From positions 1-34,084 of the IMG/VR virus record IMGVR_UViG_3300036651_001316: a stretch of 34,084 nucleotides of DNA, one strand, 5' to 3'. Positions within the stretch are counted from its first letter, which is position 1. Each line of letters starts with the position of its first letter. The translations under genes were made by a program, and so were the position numbers. Positions 7,070-14,182 of the stretch are shown in pieces. The DNA comes from a virus. Under the pieces are notes generated by a model that saw nothing but the letters and a program-made list of their open reading frames with translations, did no database searches and had not been told where the DNA came from.

Positions 7070-7680
7070 CCCAGATGACCATCCCCGCCGGCCACCGCAT
7101 GGACGCCCAAGGGCGCCTGGTGCCGGAAAGCAAGATCAAGCCGATCGACAAGGCCCGCGACGAGCTGGTGCGCGAGCTGTACGCCAAGGCCGAGGCCCTC
7201 AACAAGGCGATCAAGGATTTCAAGACCGTCGCCTTCCAGGACATCGCCGCATTCGTGGAACTGTCGGCCGAGGAGTACGGCGTCAAGCGCGGCGGCAACA
7301 AGGGCAACGTGCACCTGGTCAGCTTCGACGGCGAGTTCAAGGTGCTGCGCGCGATGGCGGAGCTGATCAGCTTCGACGAGCGCCTGCAGGCGGCCAAGGA
7401 CCTGATCGACGAGTGCCTGCGCGAGTGGACCGCCGACGCGCGGCCCGAGGTTGCGCTGCTGGTGCAGGACGCCTTCCGCGTGGATGCCACCGGGAAGATC
7501 CGCACGGGCGCCGTGCTGGCGCTGCACCGCCTGGACATCAAGGACGAGCGCTGGCTCGAAGCCATGCGCGCGATCGCCGAGGCGGTCCAGATCGTGGGCA
7601 CCAAGAGCTACGTGCGCTTCTACAAGCGCGACGCGACGGGCCAATACAAGGCCCTGCCGCTCAACATCGCGGAGGTGTGA
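7066..7680 (+). CDS. DUF3164 family protein
   Basis: This 204-residue protein fits the DUF3164 family common in Mu-like and other transposable phages, with the usual opening (IPAGHRMDAQGRLVPESKIK) and the later segments AEEYGVKRGGNKGNV and LRAMAELISFDERLQAAKDL. The family is mostly helical and soluble; its role is unknown, though its place between B and gemA suggests DNA replication or modulation. It overlaps the preceding small gene by four bases and is spaced three bases from the next. Confidence 0.85.
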   Translation: MTQMTIPAGHRMDAQGRLVPESKIKPIDKARDELVRELYAKAEALNKAIKDFKTVAFQDIAAFVELSAEEYGVKRGGNKGNVHLVSFDGEFKVLRAMAELISFDERLQAAKDLIDECLREWTADARPEVALLVQDAFRVDATGKIRTGAVLALHRLDIKDERWLEAMRAIAEAVQIVGTKSYVRFYKRDATGQYKALPLNIAEV

Positions 7681-7683
7681 GCC

Positions 7684-8004
7684 ATGTTCTATGCCTACTG
7701 CTGGGTTGGCGGCGAGATTGGATTCGGCAGCGACGTGCCGCAGGGCTCCATCCTTCTGGCACACGGCCGGGAAAGGCTGGTCCGGAAGAACATCGAGGCC
7801 ACCGCGCGCTTGCACTACGACGGCAAGACGCTGCTTGTGCCGGGCGTCCCCGAGGCCAAGACCTACGACGACGCGCACCAGGCCGTCGAGAAGCATCTGT
7901 CATGGCTCCGGCTACGTGAACAAGCGAACTTCCGCTTGGTGGCCGGCGTGAAGGTGCACGGCAGCCACACGTGGGAGTTCAAGCCGGCGGAGGTGACCGG
8001 ATGA
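7684..8004 (+). CDS. Small middle-region protein, unknown
   Basis: This 106-residue protein is not recognised. It starts at ATG 7684 after a GGAGG site and overlaps the next gene by four bases (ATGA at 8001). The sequence is mixed alpha/beta, with a hydrophobic start (MFYAYCWVGGEIGFGSDVP) that is too polar for a signal peptide. It sits in a run of accessory genes that vary between Mu-like phages, a usual place for anti-host functions. Confidence 0.65.
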   Translation: MFYAYCWVGGEIGFGSDVPQGSILLAHGRERLVRKNIEATARLHYDGKTLLVPGVPEAKTYDDAHQAVEKHLSWLRLREQANFRLVAGVKVHGSHTWEFKPAEVTG

Positions 8005-8420
8005 TCACCCTGCAGATCAATACCAACGGCGCCTGGCGCAATGTGCTGACGTTCGATCCGGCACGCCGGGACGAGATCCTGGCCGGTCTGGCCGCACTCG
8101 CCGGTGTCCTCGGCGATGGCGCGCGCTGGTGCCTGCTGAACCAGGACGACGGCAAGCGGGAATGGCTCCACGACATCGGCGAGCGCATCCGCGAATGGGC
8201 ACCGGTCACCGCCGAGGAGCCGGCGCCGCTGCAGGACGTGGAGGTCAGCGTCTTTGCTCCTGGTGACGAGGAGCCGACCACGTTCATGGCCTACCGCAAG
8301 CAGGCGGGCTCGGAGCTGTTCTACCTCAGCGGCACGCCCGACCAGGTGGTGCGCGGCGCGTACGCGTGGCGCGAGACCGGCCAGGCCGCGCCGCTCAGCC
8401 TGCGGCGGGAGGCGGCATGA
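8001..8420 (+). CDS. Small middle-region protein, unknown
   Basis: This 139-residue protein starts at ATG 8001, overlapping the previous stop; the frame extends upstream, but this is the coupled start. The N-terminal half is helical with an LA-rich segment; the middle is acidic (TAEEPAPLQDVEVSVFAPGD) and the end contains a beta-rich segment. No family recognised. It overlaps the next gene by four bases. Confidence 0.6.
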   Translation: MITLQINTNGAWRNVLTFDPARRDEILAGLAALAGVLGDGARWCLLNQDDGKREWLHDIGERIREWAPVTAEEPAPLQDVEVSVFAPGDEEPTTFMAYRKQAGSELFYLSGTPDQVVRGAYAWRETGQAAPLSLRREAA

Positions 8421-8845
8421 AGCCCGTCCATCAAACTCTGTTCGGCGGTCCGGATGGTCCGACCGAGGCGATCGGCAACTGCTACCCGGCATGCCTCGCG
8501 TCATTGCTTGAGCTGGACCTTGCGGATGTGCCGCACGTCTACCAACTGCACCGCGATACCGAAGCCGCGCTGGACGAGACGCTGCGCTTCCTGCACGGCA
8601 AGGGCTACACCAGCATCTGCTACGACTGGGCGCCGTGGGTAAACCGCTACGCGCCCGGCGCCCTGGTGATCCTCTCCGGCAAGTCGCCGCGCGGTGACTT
8701 TAGCCACGCGGTGATCGGTGAGGTCACGGCCACCGGCTGGCGCCTTGTCCATGATCCCCATCCCAGCGGAGCGGGGATTGCGGGCGAACCGACCCATGTT
8801 GAGCTACTGGTCCAGCTGATGCAGTTGGCACAGGAGGCGGCATGA
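8417..8845 (+). CDS. Papain-like cysteine protein
   Basis: This 142-residue protein has the layout of a small papain-like (C39/NlpC-like) fold: GNCYPACLASLLELDLADVP with C22 at the start of a helix, DFSHAVIG with H97 on a strand, and VHDPHPSG with D113. This Cys-His-Asp order is that of papain-like enzymes. Similar small proteins occur in phage accessory regions, mostly without a known role. It may cleave peptide or amide bonds, or act as a non-enzymatic binding fold. It begins at ATG 8417 (ATGA overlap) in the middle block, not in the lysis or head module, so a regulatory or anti-host role is more likely than capsid processing. Confidence 0.6.
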   Translation: MKPVHQTLFGGPDGPTEAIGNCYPACLASLLELDLADVPHVYQLHRDTEAALDETLRFLHGKGYTSICYDWAPWVNRYAPGALVILSGKSPRGDFSHAVIGEVTATGWRLVHDPHPSGAGIAGEPTHVELLVQLMQLAQEAA

Positions 8846-9201
8846 AGCGCCTACTCGTTCGTGTGCCCGCCTGCGAGGTGCCGCCGCGCGGCTTTGGCCT
8901 GGTGTACGTCGACTACCTGCGCATGGAATCGATCCATGCGTTGGTGCCGTTGAACCTGCTGCTTGGGCTGGTGCGCGCGGCCTGGCTGTGGCTGCTCCAC
9001 GGCTACTACACCACCGGCATGGCGCGGCGGGAGCGATACCACGCCACCAGGCGCGGCGACGGCGTCCGCGCTGGCATCCTGCTCCGCTGGGGCAGCCTGT
9101 GGGTGGGCGCGCATTGGTCGCGCGCCAACCGCCGGCTGTGCATCAACCTGGTGCCGTGCGTGACGCTCTGGATCACTGCGCCGGGCGGGGTGACGCCATG
9201 A
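8842..9201 (+). CDS. Small membrane-associated protein, unknown
   Basis: This 119-residue protein contains one hydrophobic segment at about residues 33-53 (HALVPLNLLLGLVRAAWLWL) followed by a very basic stretch (about 58-78), suggesting a membrane helix with the positive C-terminal side in the cytoplasm. The last third has another semi-hydrophobic segment. It is coupled to both neighbours by ATGA overlaps. No family recognised. Confidence 0.6.
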   Translation: MKRLLVRVPACEVPPRGFGLVYVDYLRMESIHALVPLNLLLGLVRAAWLWLLHGYYTTGMARRERYHATRRGDGVRAGILLRWGSLWVGAHWSRANRRLCINLVPCVTLWITAPGGVTP

Positions 9202-9599
9202 CCGCGGCCCGCAAGCGCAAGCCCGTGGAGGCGAACGACGGTAGCTACGGCGGCCTGGTGTTGGCCGCGTGGGACAGGCAGCGCGCGTGCCGCGTCTGCG
9301 GCTGCACCGAGCTGAACGCCTGCCTGGGCGGCTGCAGCTGGGTCGAGGAGGATCTGTGCAGCGCATGCGTGCACCAGGCCGCGGCGCCGCGAGATCCGCG
9401 CATTGACCCGGCCTACCGCGACAGCGTGACCGTCGCCGGCGAGACCCGCGAGGTCGAGGCCGTCATCGGCGAGAAGGTGATCTACAGCTGGCCGGGAAAG
9501 ATCGCCGTTCGCACGGTGTACCTCCCGGCCTGGCGCGCCTGGGCGGCGAGCGCCAGCGCGTGGAAGGCTGCCGAAGCGGAGGCAGACCATGAAGCGTGA
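9198..9599 (+). CDS. Cys-rich zinc-cluster phage protein
   Basis: This 133-residue protein has a dense cysteine cluster at residues 31-57 (CRVCGCTELNACLGGCSWVE followed by EDLCSAC), typical of a small zinc-binding family found in many phages. The C-terminal half contains a beta-rich segment and an Ala/Trp-rich helix. It probably binds nucleic acid or protein through the zinc cluster; no defined role is known. It starts at the overlapped ATG 9198 and runs 11 bases into the next gene. Confidence 0.75.
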   Translation: MTAARKRKPVEANDGSYGGLVLAAWDRQRACRVCGCTELNACLGGCSWVEEDLCSACVHQAAAPRDPRIDPAYRDSVTVAGETREVEAVIGEKVIYSWPGKIAVRTVYLPAWRAWAASASAWKAAEAEADHEA

Positions 9600-10014
9600 G
9601 GACTGGCTGGCGCTGGAAAAGCAGCTCACGTGGCCCGGCGCCAGGGCGTCGCTGCAGTGCGATGGCTACCGCGTCACGCTGATGGTCCAGCGCGACAAGA
9701 TGCGCATGGTCATCGCCATCTACGTCAACGGATGGTTTCGAGGCGAATGGGTGCGCGACGACTGCGAGGAGCGCCGCCGCTTCATGCGCCCGAAGACCGA
9801 ATGCGCCATGCGCTTCAACAAGGCGGATCTTCGGCTAGGCAAGCGCTGGATCGCCAAGATGAAGGCGAAGTACTCCTTCACCTGGTACAGCCCGATCTGG
9901 CCCTCGGTCCAGGTGCTACGCCGACACTTCGAGAAGCACAACACCTCGATCGAGCTGGCGACCGCTGATGCGCCTGCGGAGCTGCAGGCGGCCGACGTGG
10001 ACACGCCAGCATGA
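9589..10014 (+). CDS. Middle-region protein, unknown
   Basis: This 141-residue protein starts at ATG 9589, inside the end of the preceding gene, and overlaps the next by four bases. It is basic and rich in aromatic residues, with a beta-rich first half (YRVTLMVQRDKMRMVIAIYV) and a helical basic middle (LRLGKRWIAKMKAKYSFTWY). Such proteins are seen near gemA in Mu-like phages. The charge suggests nucleic-acid contact, but no function can be assigned. Confidence 0.65.
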   Translation: MKREDWLALEKQLTWPGARASLQCDGYRVTLMVQRDKMRMVIAIYVNGWFRGEWVRDDCEERRRFMRPKTECAMRFNKADLRLGKRWIAKMKAKYSFTWYSPIWPSVQVLRRHFEKHNTSIELATADAPAELQAADVDTPA

Positions 10015-10220
10015 GCATCGGCAACCGGACGCTGAAGGAGCGGCGCAGCCACTTCGCGTTCGCGCTGTGGGCGATCCAGCAGCCGAAGCCGCCCACCGTT
10101 GCTGCCATCCAGGCCCTCACGGGACTGTCCTACAACTCGGCCAGGCAATGGCGCCGGGACTGGTGCGCCGCGCTGGCACCGAAGCCGCCCGCGGAGGTGA
10201 ACCATGCCCACGACCTTTAA
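10011..10220 (+). CDS. Small helix-turn-helix protein before gemA
   Basis: This 69-residue protein has a clear helix-turn-helix core at about residues 28-52 (TVAAIQALTGLSYNSARQWR), probably DNA-binding. It overlaps the previous gene by four bases and gemA by 17 bases. The last residues are dictated by the overlap and look disordered. It could regulate the middle genes; the target is unknown. Confidence 0.65.
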   Translation: MSIGNRTLKERRSHFAFALWAIQQPKPPTVAAIQALTGLSYNSARQWRRDWCAALAPKPPAEVNHAHDL

Positions 10221-10659
10221 GCGCGCTGGTGACACGCGCGTGCGCCAGCTCGCAGCGATCCACGTGCTGGCGAAGAAGCGCCTGCGCCTGGACCGCGAGA
10301 CCTACGAGGAGCTGCTGCAGCGCGTCGCTGGCGTGAGCAGCTCGGCCGACCTGGACGCGCGCGGCCGGGCCAACGTGCTCGACGAAATGCGCCGCCTGGC
10401 GGACGAAGGGCAGAAGCGCATGGGCAACGCCGTGAGCCTGCCCGACGCGCCGCAGAACGTGCGCGAGGAGGTCGCCGGCATGGTGGCCAAGGTGGGCGCC
10501 ATCCTGGCCGAGCTGGACAAGGGCTGGAACTACGCCCACGGCACCGCGAAGCGGATGTTCAAGACGGACCGCGTCGAATGGCTGCGCCCGGACCAGCTGC
10601 ACCGCCTGGTGGCGGCGCTCAGCTACAGCCAGCGCCGGCAGCGTAAAGGCGCGCCCTGA
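10204..10659 (+). CDS. gemA: GemA-like regulatory protein
   Basis: This 151-residue protein matches the Mu gp16/GemA family (DUF1018): RQLAAIHVLAKKRLRLDRET followed by YEELLQRVAGVSSSADLDARGRANVLDEMRR and a C-terminal WLRPDQLHRLVAALSYSQRR. In Mu, GemA affects host gene expression and DNA supercoiling through gyrase-linked effects. The family layout (N-terminal helical half, C-terminal basic half) is complete. It has an AGGTG-type site before ATG 10204 and abuts the next gene by one base. Confidence 0.88.
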   Translation: MPTTFKRAGDTRVRQLAAIHVLAKKRLRLDRETYEELLQRVAGVSSSADLDARGRANVLDEMRRLADEGQKRMGNAVSLPDAPQNVREEVAGMVAKVGAILAELDKGWNYAHGTAKRMFKTDRVEWLRPDQLHRLVAALSYSQRRQRKGAP

Positions 10660-10853
10660 TGCACCCCGAGGAAGCCGCCGAACGCTCGATCGCATTCCAG
10701 GACCACTGGCGCCGCCGCGCGCTGCCGGAGGTGGCGAAGATTCGGCCGATTTACCAGGGCGTCATTCACCAGCTGCTCAAGGCAGCGTTTTACGCGGGCT
10801 CCAATTGGGAGCGTCGCAAGCATGAACCCACGCGGCTAGGGGGCTGCGACTGA
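10659..10853 (+). CDS. 64-residue protein after gemA
   Basis: This small protein starts at ATG 10659, sharing one base with the gemA stop, and its stop shares one base with the next ATG (10853). It is helical with a charged N-terminus and an aromatic middle (PEVAKIRPIYQGVIHQLLKA). No family recognised. Tight coupling on both sides makes it a credible gene of the middle operon. Confidence 0.65.
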   Translation: MHPEEAAERSIAFQDHWRRRALPEVAKIRPIYQGVIHQLLKAAFYAGSNWERRKHEPTRLGGCD

Positions 10854-11104
10854 TGAACATCGAGAACTGCAACAGCATGGAAGGGGCGAAGGCGCGCTAT
10901 GCGAAAGCCGAGCGCGGTGAATTGGTCATGCAGCAAGTTGGCCTGCGGTCGAGCATCCACACCGTGGAATGGCTAATTGCCAACCGGGCGGAGGGTGCGA
11001 CTGCAGAGGCGTTATTGGCGTCACTCCAGGAGCAGCTGTTCGTGCTTCACGAAGTCGCGAATTCGCGCGGCATCCACCTACTCGGCTACGGGCGCCCGAG
11101 CTAA
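10853..11104 (+). CDS. Small middle-region protein, unknown
   Basis: This 83-residue protein is helical throughout, acidic at the N-terminus, with a leucine/alanine-rich helix at about residues 48-70. No family recognised. Base use is slightly less GC-rich than its neighbours over 10850-10980. Its stop overlaps the next start (TAATG at 11102-11106). Confidence 0.65.
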   Translation: MNIENCNSMEGAKARYAKAERGELVMQQVGLRSSIHTVEWLIANRAEGATAEALLASLQEQLFVLHEVANSRGIHLLGYGRPS

Positions 11105-11706
11105 TGCACGTTGCCTGTCCCACCTGTGGCGAAGCCTTCCCGATCGGCGCCGGCTTTCACGACGCCGACGGCAAGCGCTTCGGCATGCTGCTGGCCGGCA
11201 TGGAGCCAGCGCTCGGCCGCGCGGTGATCGAATACCTGCCGCTGTTCAACCCGGCCAAGCAGAAGCTGCGCCTGTCCAAGGCGGTGAAGCTGGTCGAGGC
11301 GCTCGATGCGCTGGTGCGCGAGGGCACCGTATGCCGCGACGAGCGCAGCAGCGTGCGCCTGCCGGCCACCGTGGCCCACTGGATCACCGGCATCGAGCAG
11401 ACGCTGGCGCAGCGCGCGCGGCTCACGCTGCCGCTGCAGAACCACCACTACCTGCGCACGATCGTCTACGGCATCGCCGACCAAGCCGCCGCGACGAAGG
11501 AGCGCCAGACCGAGGTGGACAAGCGCGCCGGTCGCCACCTGGAGCCTGCCCAGGGTGGCGCCCAGCGGTCCACCCGTGTGGCGCTCAACGACGCGCTGCG
11601 CGCGATCGAGTCGGACGTGCGCCTGGGCATCGTCAGTGCGGAAAAGGCCGAGCAGCTCAAGGCCGACACACTGGCCCGGTTCGGGGTGGGACGTGGCGGC
11701 GACTGA
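11104..11706 (+). CDS. Middle-region protein with N-terminal Cys pair
   Basis: This 200-residue protein starts at ATG 11104; the open frame extends upstream but the overlapped start gives a sensible N-terminus with a CPTCG knuckle (C5, C8), half of a zinc ribbon. The body is helical (about residues 45-130) and the C-terminal quarter is alanine-rich and probably coiled (STRVALNDALRAIESDVRLG). It immediately precedes the Mor-family gene and overlaps it by 14 bases. Proteins of this size occur at this place in Mu-like phages; function unknown. Confidence 0.65.
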   Translation: MHVACPTCGEAFPIGAGFHDADGKRFGMLLAGMEPALGRAVIEYLPLFNPAKQKLRLSKAVKLVEALDALVREGTVCRDERSSVRLPATVAHWITGIEQTLAQRARLTLPLQNHHYLRTIVYGIADQAAATKERQTEVDKRAGRHLEPAQGGAQRSTRVALNDALRAIESDVRLGIVSAEKAEQLKADTLARFGVGRGGD

Positions 11707-12124
11707 GCTGGCCACCTTCAGCCAGGTCGACGCCGGCGATCTGCCGCCCCGGCTGGCGGCGCTCGCCAAGGTGATCGGCCTGCCGGCGACCCTGCGCCTG
11801 GTCGAGGCACGCGGCGGCACGCGCGTGTACGTGCCCGAGCAGGCCGCGCCGGACCACTGGCTGGCGCCGCTGATCGGGCCGGGCGCGCTCGCGCTCCTGG
11901 TGCAGCACTACGGCCGCGAGTACCTGGAGCTGGATCGCGCCGCCGGCGCCCTGCGTGCGGCGCGCGATCGCCAGATCGTGACCGATGCGCGCGAGGGTGC
12001 ATCCACCGCCACGATCGCGCTACAGTGCGGCCTCACGCAGCGGCAGGTGTTCAACATCCTTGCCCGCGCCAACGGCGGCGCTCCCGCGCTCGACCAACCT
12101 GACCTCTTCGAGCAGGGCCGCTGA
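11693..12124 (+). CDS. mor: Mor/C-family transcription activator
   Basis: This 143-residue protein is the Mor transcription activator type: an N-terminal dimerisation region with a glycine/valine strand (GTRVYVPEQ, about 42-50), then a C-terminal helix-turn-helix at about residues 93-124 (DRQIVTDAREGASTATIALQ then CGLTQRQVFNILAR). No in-frame ATG is suitable; GTG 11693 behind a GGGGTGGG run is the best start. In Mu, Mor turns on the middle promoter and its paralogue C the late promoters. Only one such gene is seen here, at the end of the early block, so it may drive late genes directly, perhaps through the palindromes at 12121 and 20473. Confidence 0.88.
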   Translation: MAATELATFSQVDAGDLPPRLAALAKVIGLPATLRLVEARGGTRVYVPEQAAPDHWLAPLIGPGALALLVQHYGREYLELDRAAGALRAARDRQIVTDAREGASTATIALQCGLTQRQVFNILARANGGAPALDQPDLFEQGR

Positions 12125-12138
12125 AGCGTTTCAGCCTG
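12121..12138. promoter_or_regulatory. Late-control palindrome, copy 1 (before lysis operon)
   Basis: CTGAAGCGTTTCAGCCTG overlaps the stop of the Mor-family gene. It is a 14-bp palindrome with one central mismatched pair plus four flanking bases, and all 18 bases but one recur at 20473-20490 before gene I. In Mu, C-dependent promoters Plys and PI lie at these two places. A TAGCCT hexamer 39 bases after the site start is a weak -10 candidate. The role as activator site is inference from position and repetition. Confidence 0.55.
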
Positions 12139-12171
12139 ATCGCAACACCCCTCTCTCCGTAGCCTGACCGC

Positions 12172-12200
12172 TAGCGCGCTTCCTTCCCCTGAGCGCGCTA
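12172..12200. repeat. Inverted AGCGCGCT repeat before the lysis operon
   Basis: TAGCGCGC (12172-12179) pairs with GCGCGCTA (12193-12200) across a 13-base spacer, and the core AGCGCGCT is itself palindromic, so it is both a direct and an inverted repeat. It lies between the late-control palindrome and the terminator. It could be a protein-binding site or an RNA hairpin; nothing decides between them. Confidence 0.4.
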
Positions 12201-12203
12201 CCC

Positions 12204-12249
12204 GCCGGCGGGCTGCGGATTCCCCCACCGCAGCCCGCCGGCACCTTTT
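12204..12249 (+). terminator. Rho-independent terminator of the early/middle operon
   Basis: A perfect 15-bp stem (12204-12218 with 12228-12242) with a nine-base loop is followed after three bases by TTTT (12246-12249). This is the strongest terminator in the window. It lies after the Mor-family gene and only 16 bases before the first lysis gene, so a late promoter located upstream of it would have to read through; an antiterminated or partial terminator, or a promoter within 12240-12265, is possible. Confidence 0.8.
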
Positions 12250-12265
12250 CACGCGGAGGGTGCGC

Positions 12266-12589
12266 ATGGGCTTCAAGGATCGTTTGAGCGCGAGTTACAC
12301 GCGCATCGCGGGCATGCTCGATGGCGGCGGCCGCATGATGCTGTGGGCGCTGCTCTCGCTGATGCTGCTGCTGGTGATCGCGGTGGCGTTCAACCCGGCG
12401 AAGTTCGGCAGCTACCTGTGGATCGTCTCGAAGCTCAGCCTGGCCGCGGTGCTGGGCTATGGCTTCGACCGCGGAGCCAGCCCGGACGCGAGGCCCTCGC
12501 AGCTGGACGGCATCGAGCGGGCTATGGCGCAGACGCGCCGCGCCACGCTCATGGCCGCCTCGATCATCGCCGCGGGGCTGATGCCGTGA
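12266..12589 (+). CDS. Putative holin, two or three membrane segments
   Basis: This 107-residue protein matches the 2/3-transmembrane holin family of Mu-like phages. Hydrophobic segments lie at about residues 24-43 (MMLWALLSLMLLLVIAVAFN), 50-67 (YLWIVSKLSLAAVLGYGF) and 93-106. The segment NPAKFGSYLWIVSKLSLAAV and the FDRGASP turn are typical. It would form the membrane lesion that times lysis. ATG 12266 has GGAGG six bases upstream and is preferred over GTG 12260. It opens the late lysis operon. Confidence 0.8.
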   Translation: MGFKDRLSASYTRIAGMLDGGGRMMLWALLSLMLLLVIAVAFNPAKFGSYLWIVSKLSLAAVLGYGFDRGASPDARPSQLDGIERAMAQTRRATLMAASIIAAGLMP

Positions 12590-12747
12590 TCGCCATCCTC
12601 GTCGCCCTGGTCCTTATCGCCTGGTGGAAGATCCCCAGCACCGAGGCCGAGGCGCGGCACGTCCTCGCCCCTTACCGCGCCCTGACCGGCACGCTCTGCC
12701 TCCTGGCGGCGCTGGTGTTCTGGCTCGTCATGCGGGGCTCGCTGTGA
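12586..12747 (+). CDS. 53-residue membrane protein of the lysis cassette
   Basis: This short gene starts at GTG 12586, overlapping the holin stop (GTGA), and ends at 12747 overlapping the next GTG. It has two hydrophobic segments (VIAILVALVLIAWW at the start and LCLLAALVFWLVM near the end) joined by a short charged loop. Candidates are a second holin, an antiholin or a holin-assisting protein. Its place between holin and endolysin supports a lysis role. Confidence 0.65.
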   Translation: MIAILVALVLIAWWKIPSTEAEARHVLAPYRALTGTLCLLAALVFWLVMRGSL

Positions 12748-13496
12748 TCTGGGGCGTCTACCTGATCCTGTGGGGCCTCTGCTGGCTCTACGGCGCTACC
12801 CGCCCGGCGGCGCCCTGGTTCCCGCGTCCGTGGGTGCGCAGCCTGATCGGTCTGCTGATCTTCACCACGGGCCTCCTGGTGATCAGCTTGAACGCCGCCG
12901 CCGCCCCCGCGAAGGCACCTCCGACGCCCGCCGCCCGCTCGGTGGCGGTGCCCGAGGCGAGCGCCATGTATCGCCGCTGGATCGAGCAGGCGGTGGCGGA
13001 GGAATGGGGCGTCGACGGCTCGCCCGCGCGCCTCGCCGCACAGCTGCACCAGGAGTCGAGCTGGAACCCGAACGCGCGCAGCCCGGTCGGCGCCGAGGGC
13101 CTTGCGCAGTTCATGCCGTCGACCGCGCGCTGGATGGCCGAGGCGTTCCCCGATCGCCTGGGCAGCTTCGACCCGTGGGACCCGCAGCAGGCCGCGCTGG
13201 CCGCAGCGGTCTATGACGTTTGGCTCGCCCAGCGCAACCCGGGCGCCGGCCAGTGCAGCACGTGGTCCTTTGCGCTGTCGGCCTACAACGGCGGCGAGGG
13301 CAACCTGCGCCGGGAACAGGCGCTCGCCGTCAAGGCCGGGCGCGATCGCCGACGCTGGGCAGGCAACGTGGCCGACATGCGCTCGCGGTCGACCGCGGCC
13401 TGGCGCGAGAACCGCGCCTACGTGCAGCGCATCCTGACGGTGCTGGAGCCCGCCTACATCGACGCCGGCTGGGCTGGTCAGGCGGTGTGCGCATGA
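12744..13496 (+). CDS. Lytic transglycosylase endolysin, membrane-anchored
   Basis: This 250-residue protein has a C-terminal SLT-type lysozyme-like domain (about 74-235): catalytic E104 in HQESSWNPNA, the VGAEGLAQFMPSTA motif (115-128) and SAYNGGEGN (179-187). The N-terminus has hydrophobic stretches at about 2-17 and 33-50 with an Arg-containing loop between, so the catalytic domain would face the periplasm either through two anchors or, if translation began at GTG 12834, behind a signal peptide ending at an Ala run. It cleaves peptidoglycan glycan strands during lysis. The GTG at 12744 is coupled to the previous stop and was preferred; the later GTG lacks a ribosome site. Confidence 0.88.
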   Translation: MIWGVYLILWGLCWLYGATRPAAPWFPRPWVRSLIGLLIFTTGLLVISLNAAAAPAKAPPTPAARSVAVPEASAMYRRWIEQAVAEEWGVDGSPARLAAQLHQESSWNPNARSPVGAEGLAQFMPSTARWMAEAFPDRLGSFDPWDPQQAALAAAVYDVWLAQRNPGAGQCSTWSFALSAYNGGEGNLRREQALAVKAGRDRRRWAGNVADMRSRSTAAWRENRAYVQRILTVLEPAYIDAGWAGQAVCA

Positions 13497-13936
13497 AATG
13501 GCTGACGAAGTGGGGCGAGGAGATCCTCGTGGTCCTGCTTTTCACTGCCGCGATCTGGTTCGTCGGCTACAGCCGAGGTTCGCAGCACCAGGCCGACACC
13601 GACCGCGATCGCATCACGCAGGCCGAGAGCAAGGTCAACACCTCGGCCGATGACGCCAAGGCCGCGCGCGAGGCGCTCGCTGACGTGCAGGCCCGGCTCG
13701 ATGCGCAGAAGCGCGATCTGCAGGTCGCCCGCTTCATCGCCCAGGCCGCGCTGGACGCCCGCGACGCGACGCAGGCGCAGCTCGACAAGCTCACCACCCA
13801 GCGGGAAACCGCGCTGAGGAAAGCCGCCCGTGAAACCCCTGACTGTGCCGATCTGGCTCGGTTGCCTGTGTGTCCTGCCGTGGCTGACAAGCTGTTCGGC
13901 ATTGCACCGGCCGACCCGGCCGGCGGCGGTGGTTGA
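13493..13936 (+). CDS. Rz: Rz-like inner-membrane spanin
   Basis: This 147-residue protein has one N-terminal membrane helix (about residues 11-26, ILVVLLFTAAIWFVGY), followed by a long charged coiled coil (30-115), the layout of i-spanins. Two cysteines (about 118 and 127) lie near the C-terminus in the segment that overlaps the Rz1-like gene in another frame. With its partner it would fuse inner and outer membranes at the last step of lysis. ATG 13493 overlaps the endolysin stop. Confidence 0.85.
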   Translation: MKWLTKWGEEILVVLLFTAAIWFVGYSRGSQHQADTDRDRITQAESKVNTSADDAKAAREALADVQARLDAQKRDLQVARFIAQAALDARDATQAQLDKLTTQRETALRKAARETPDCADLARLPVCPAVADKLFGIAPADPAGGGG

Positions 13937-14180
13937 GGTGCCGGTGCCGGCCTACCGGCCGCTGGACCGCACCCTGACCACTCCGATCGCCGAACCCGCA
14001 CCGCCGCCGCAGAACTGCACCTACAAGGGCAAGCCCTGGTGGTGCGCACTCGATGCGCTGGCGTGGATCGAGCAATGGCGCGGCAAGTTGCGCGCCGCCA
14101 ACGTCGACCGCGCCACCGCCGCCAAGGTGAGCGCCGGCCCTCAACCCCAACCGCCGGCGGCGCCGGCTTCCCAGGAGTAG
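13830..14180 (+). CDS. Rz1: Rz1-like outer-membrane lipoprotein spanin
   Basis: This 116-residue protein starts within the Rz-like gene in another frame (107-base overlap). It has a short signal with lipobox LTSC (C22), giving a predicted mature outer-membrane lipoprotein, then a proline-rich segment (about 28-60) and a small domain with two cysteines (CTYKGKPWWC). The nested layout and lipobox identify an o-spanin. It is longer than lambda Rz1, as in many Mu-like phages. Confidence 0.85.
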   Translation: MKPLTVPIWLGCLCVLPWLTSCSALHRPTRPAAVVEVPVPAYRPLDRTLTTPIAEPAPPPQNCTYKGKPWWCALDALAWIEQWRGKLRAANVDRATAAKVSAGPQPQPPAAPASQE

Positions 14181-14182
14181 CC

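Noticed and set aside
6472-7896. 474-residue minus-strand open frame
   Set aside because: It spans several coupled plus-strand genes including DUF3164; no domain or ribosome site of its own was seen.
6957-7919. 320-residue plus-strand frame starting at ATG 6957
   Set aside because: It is out of frame with DUF3164 and the following gene and is made of Arg/Gln/Gly-rich sequence; the 38-residue gene at 6953 and DUF3164 explain the region.
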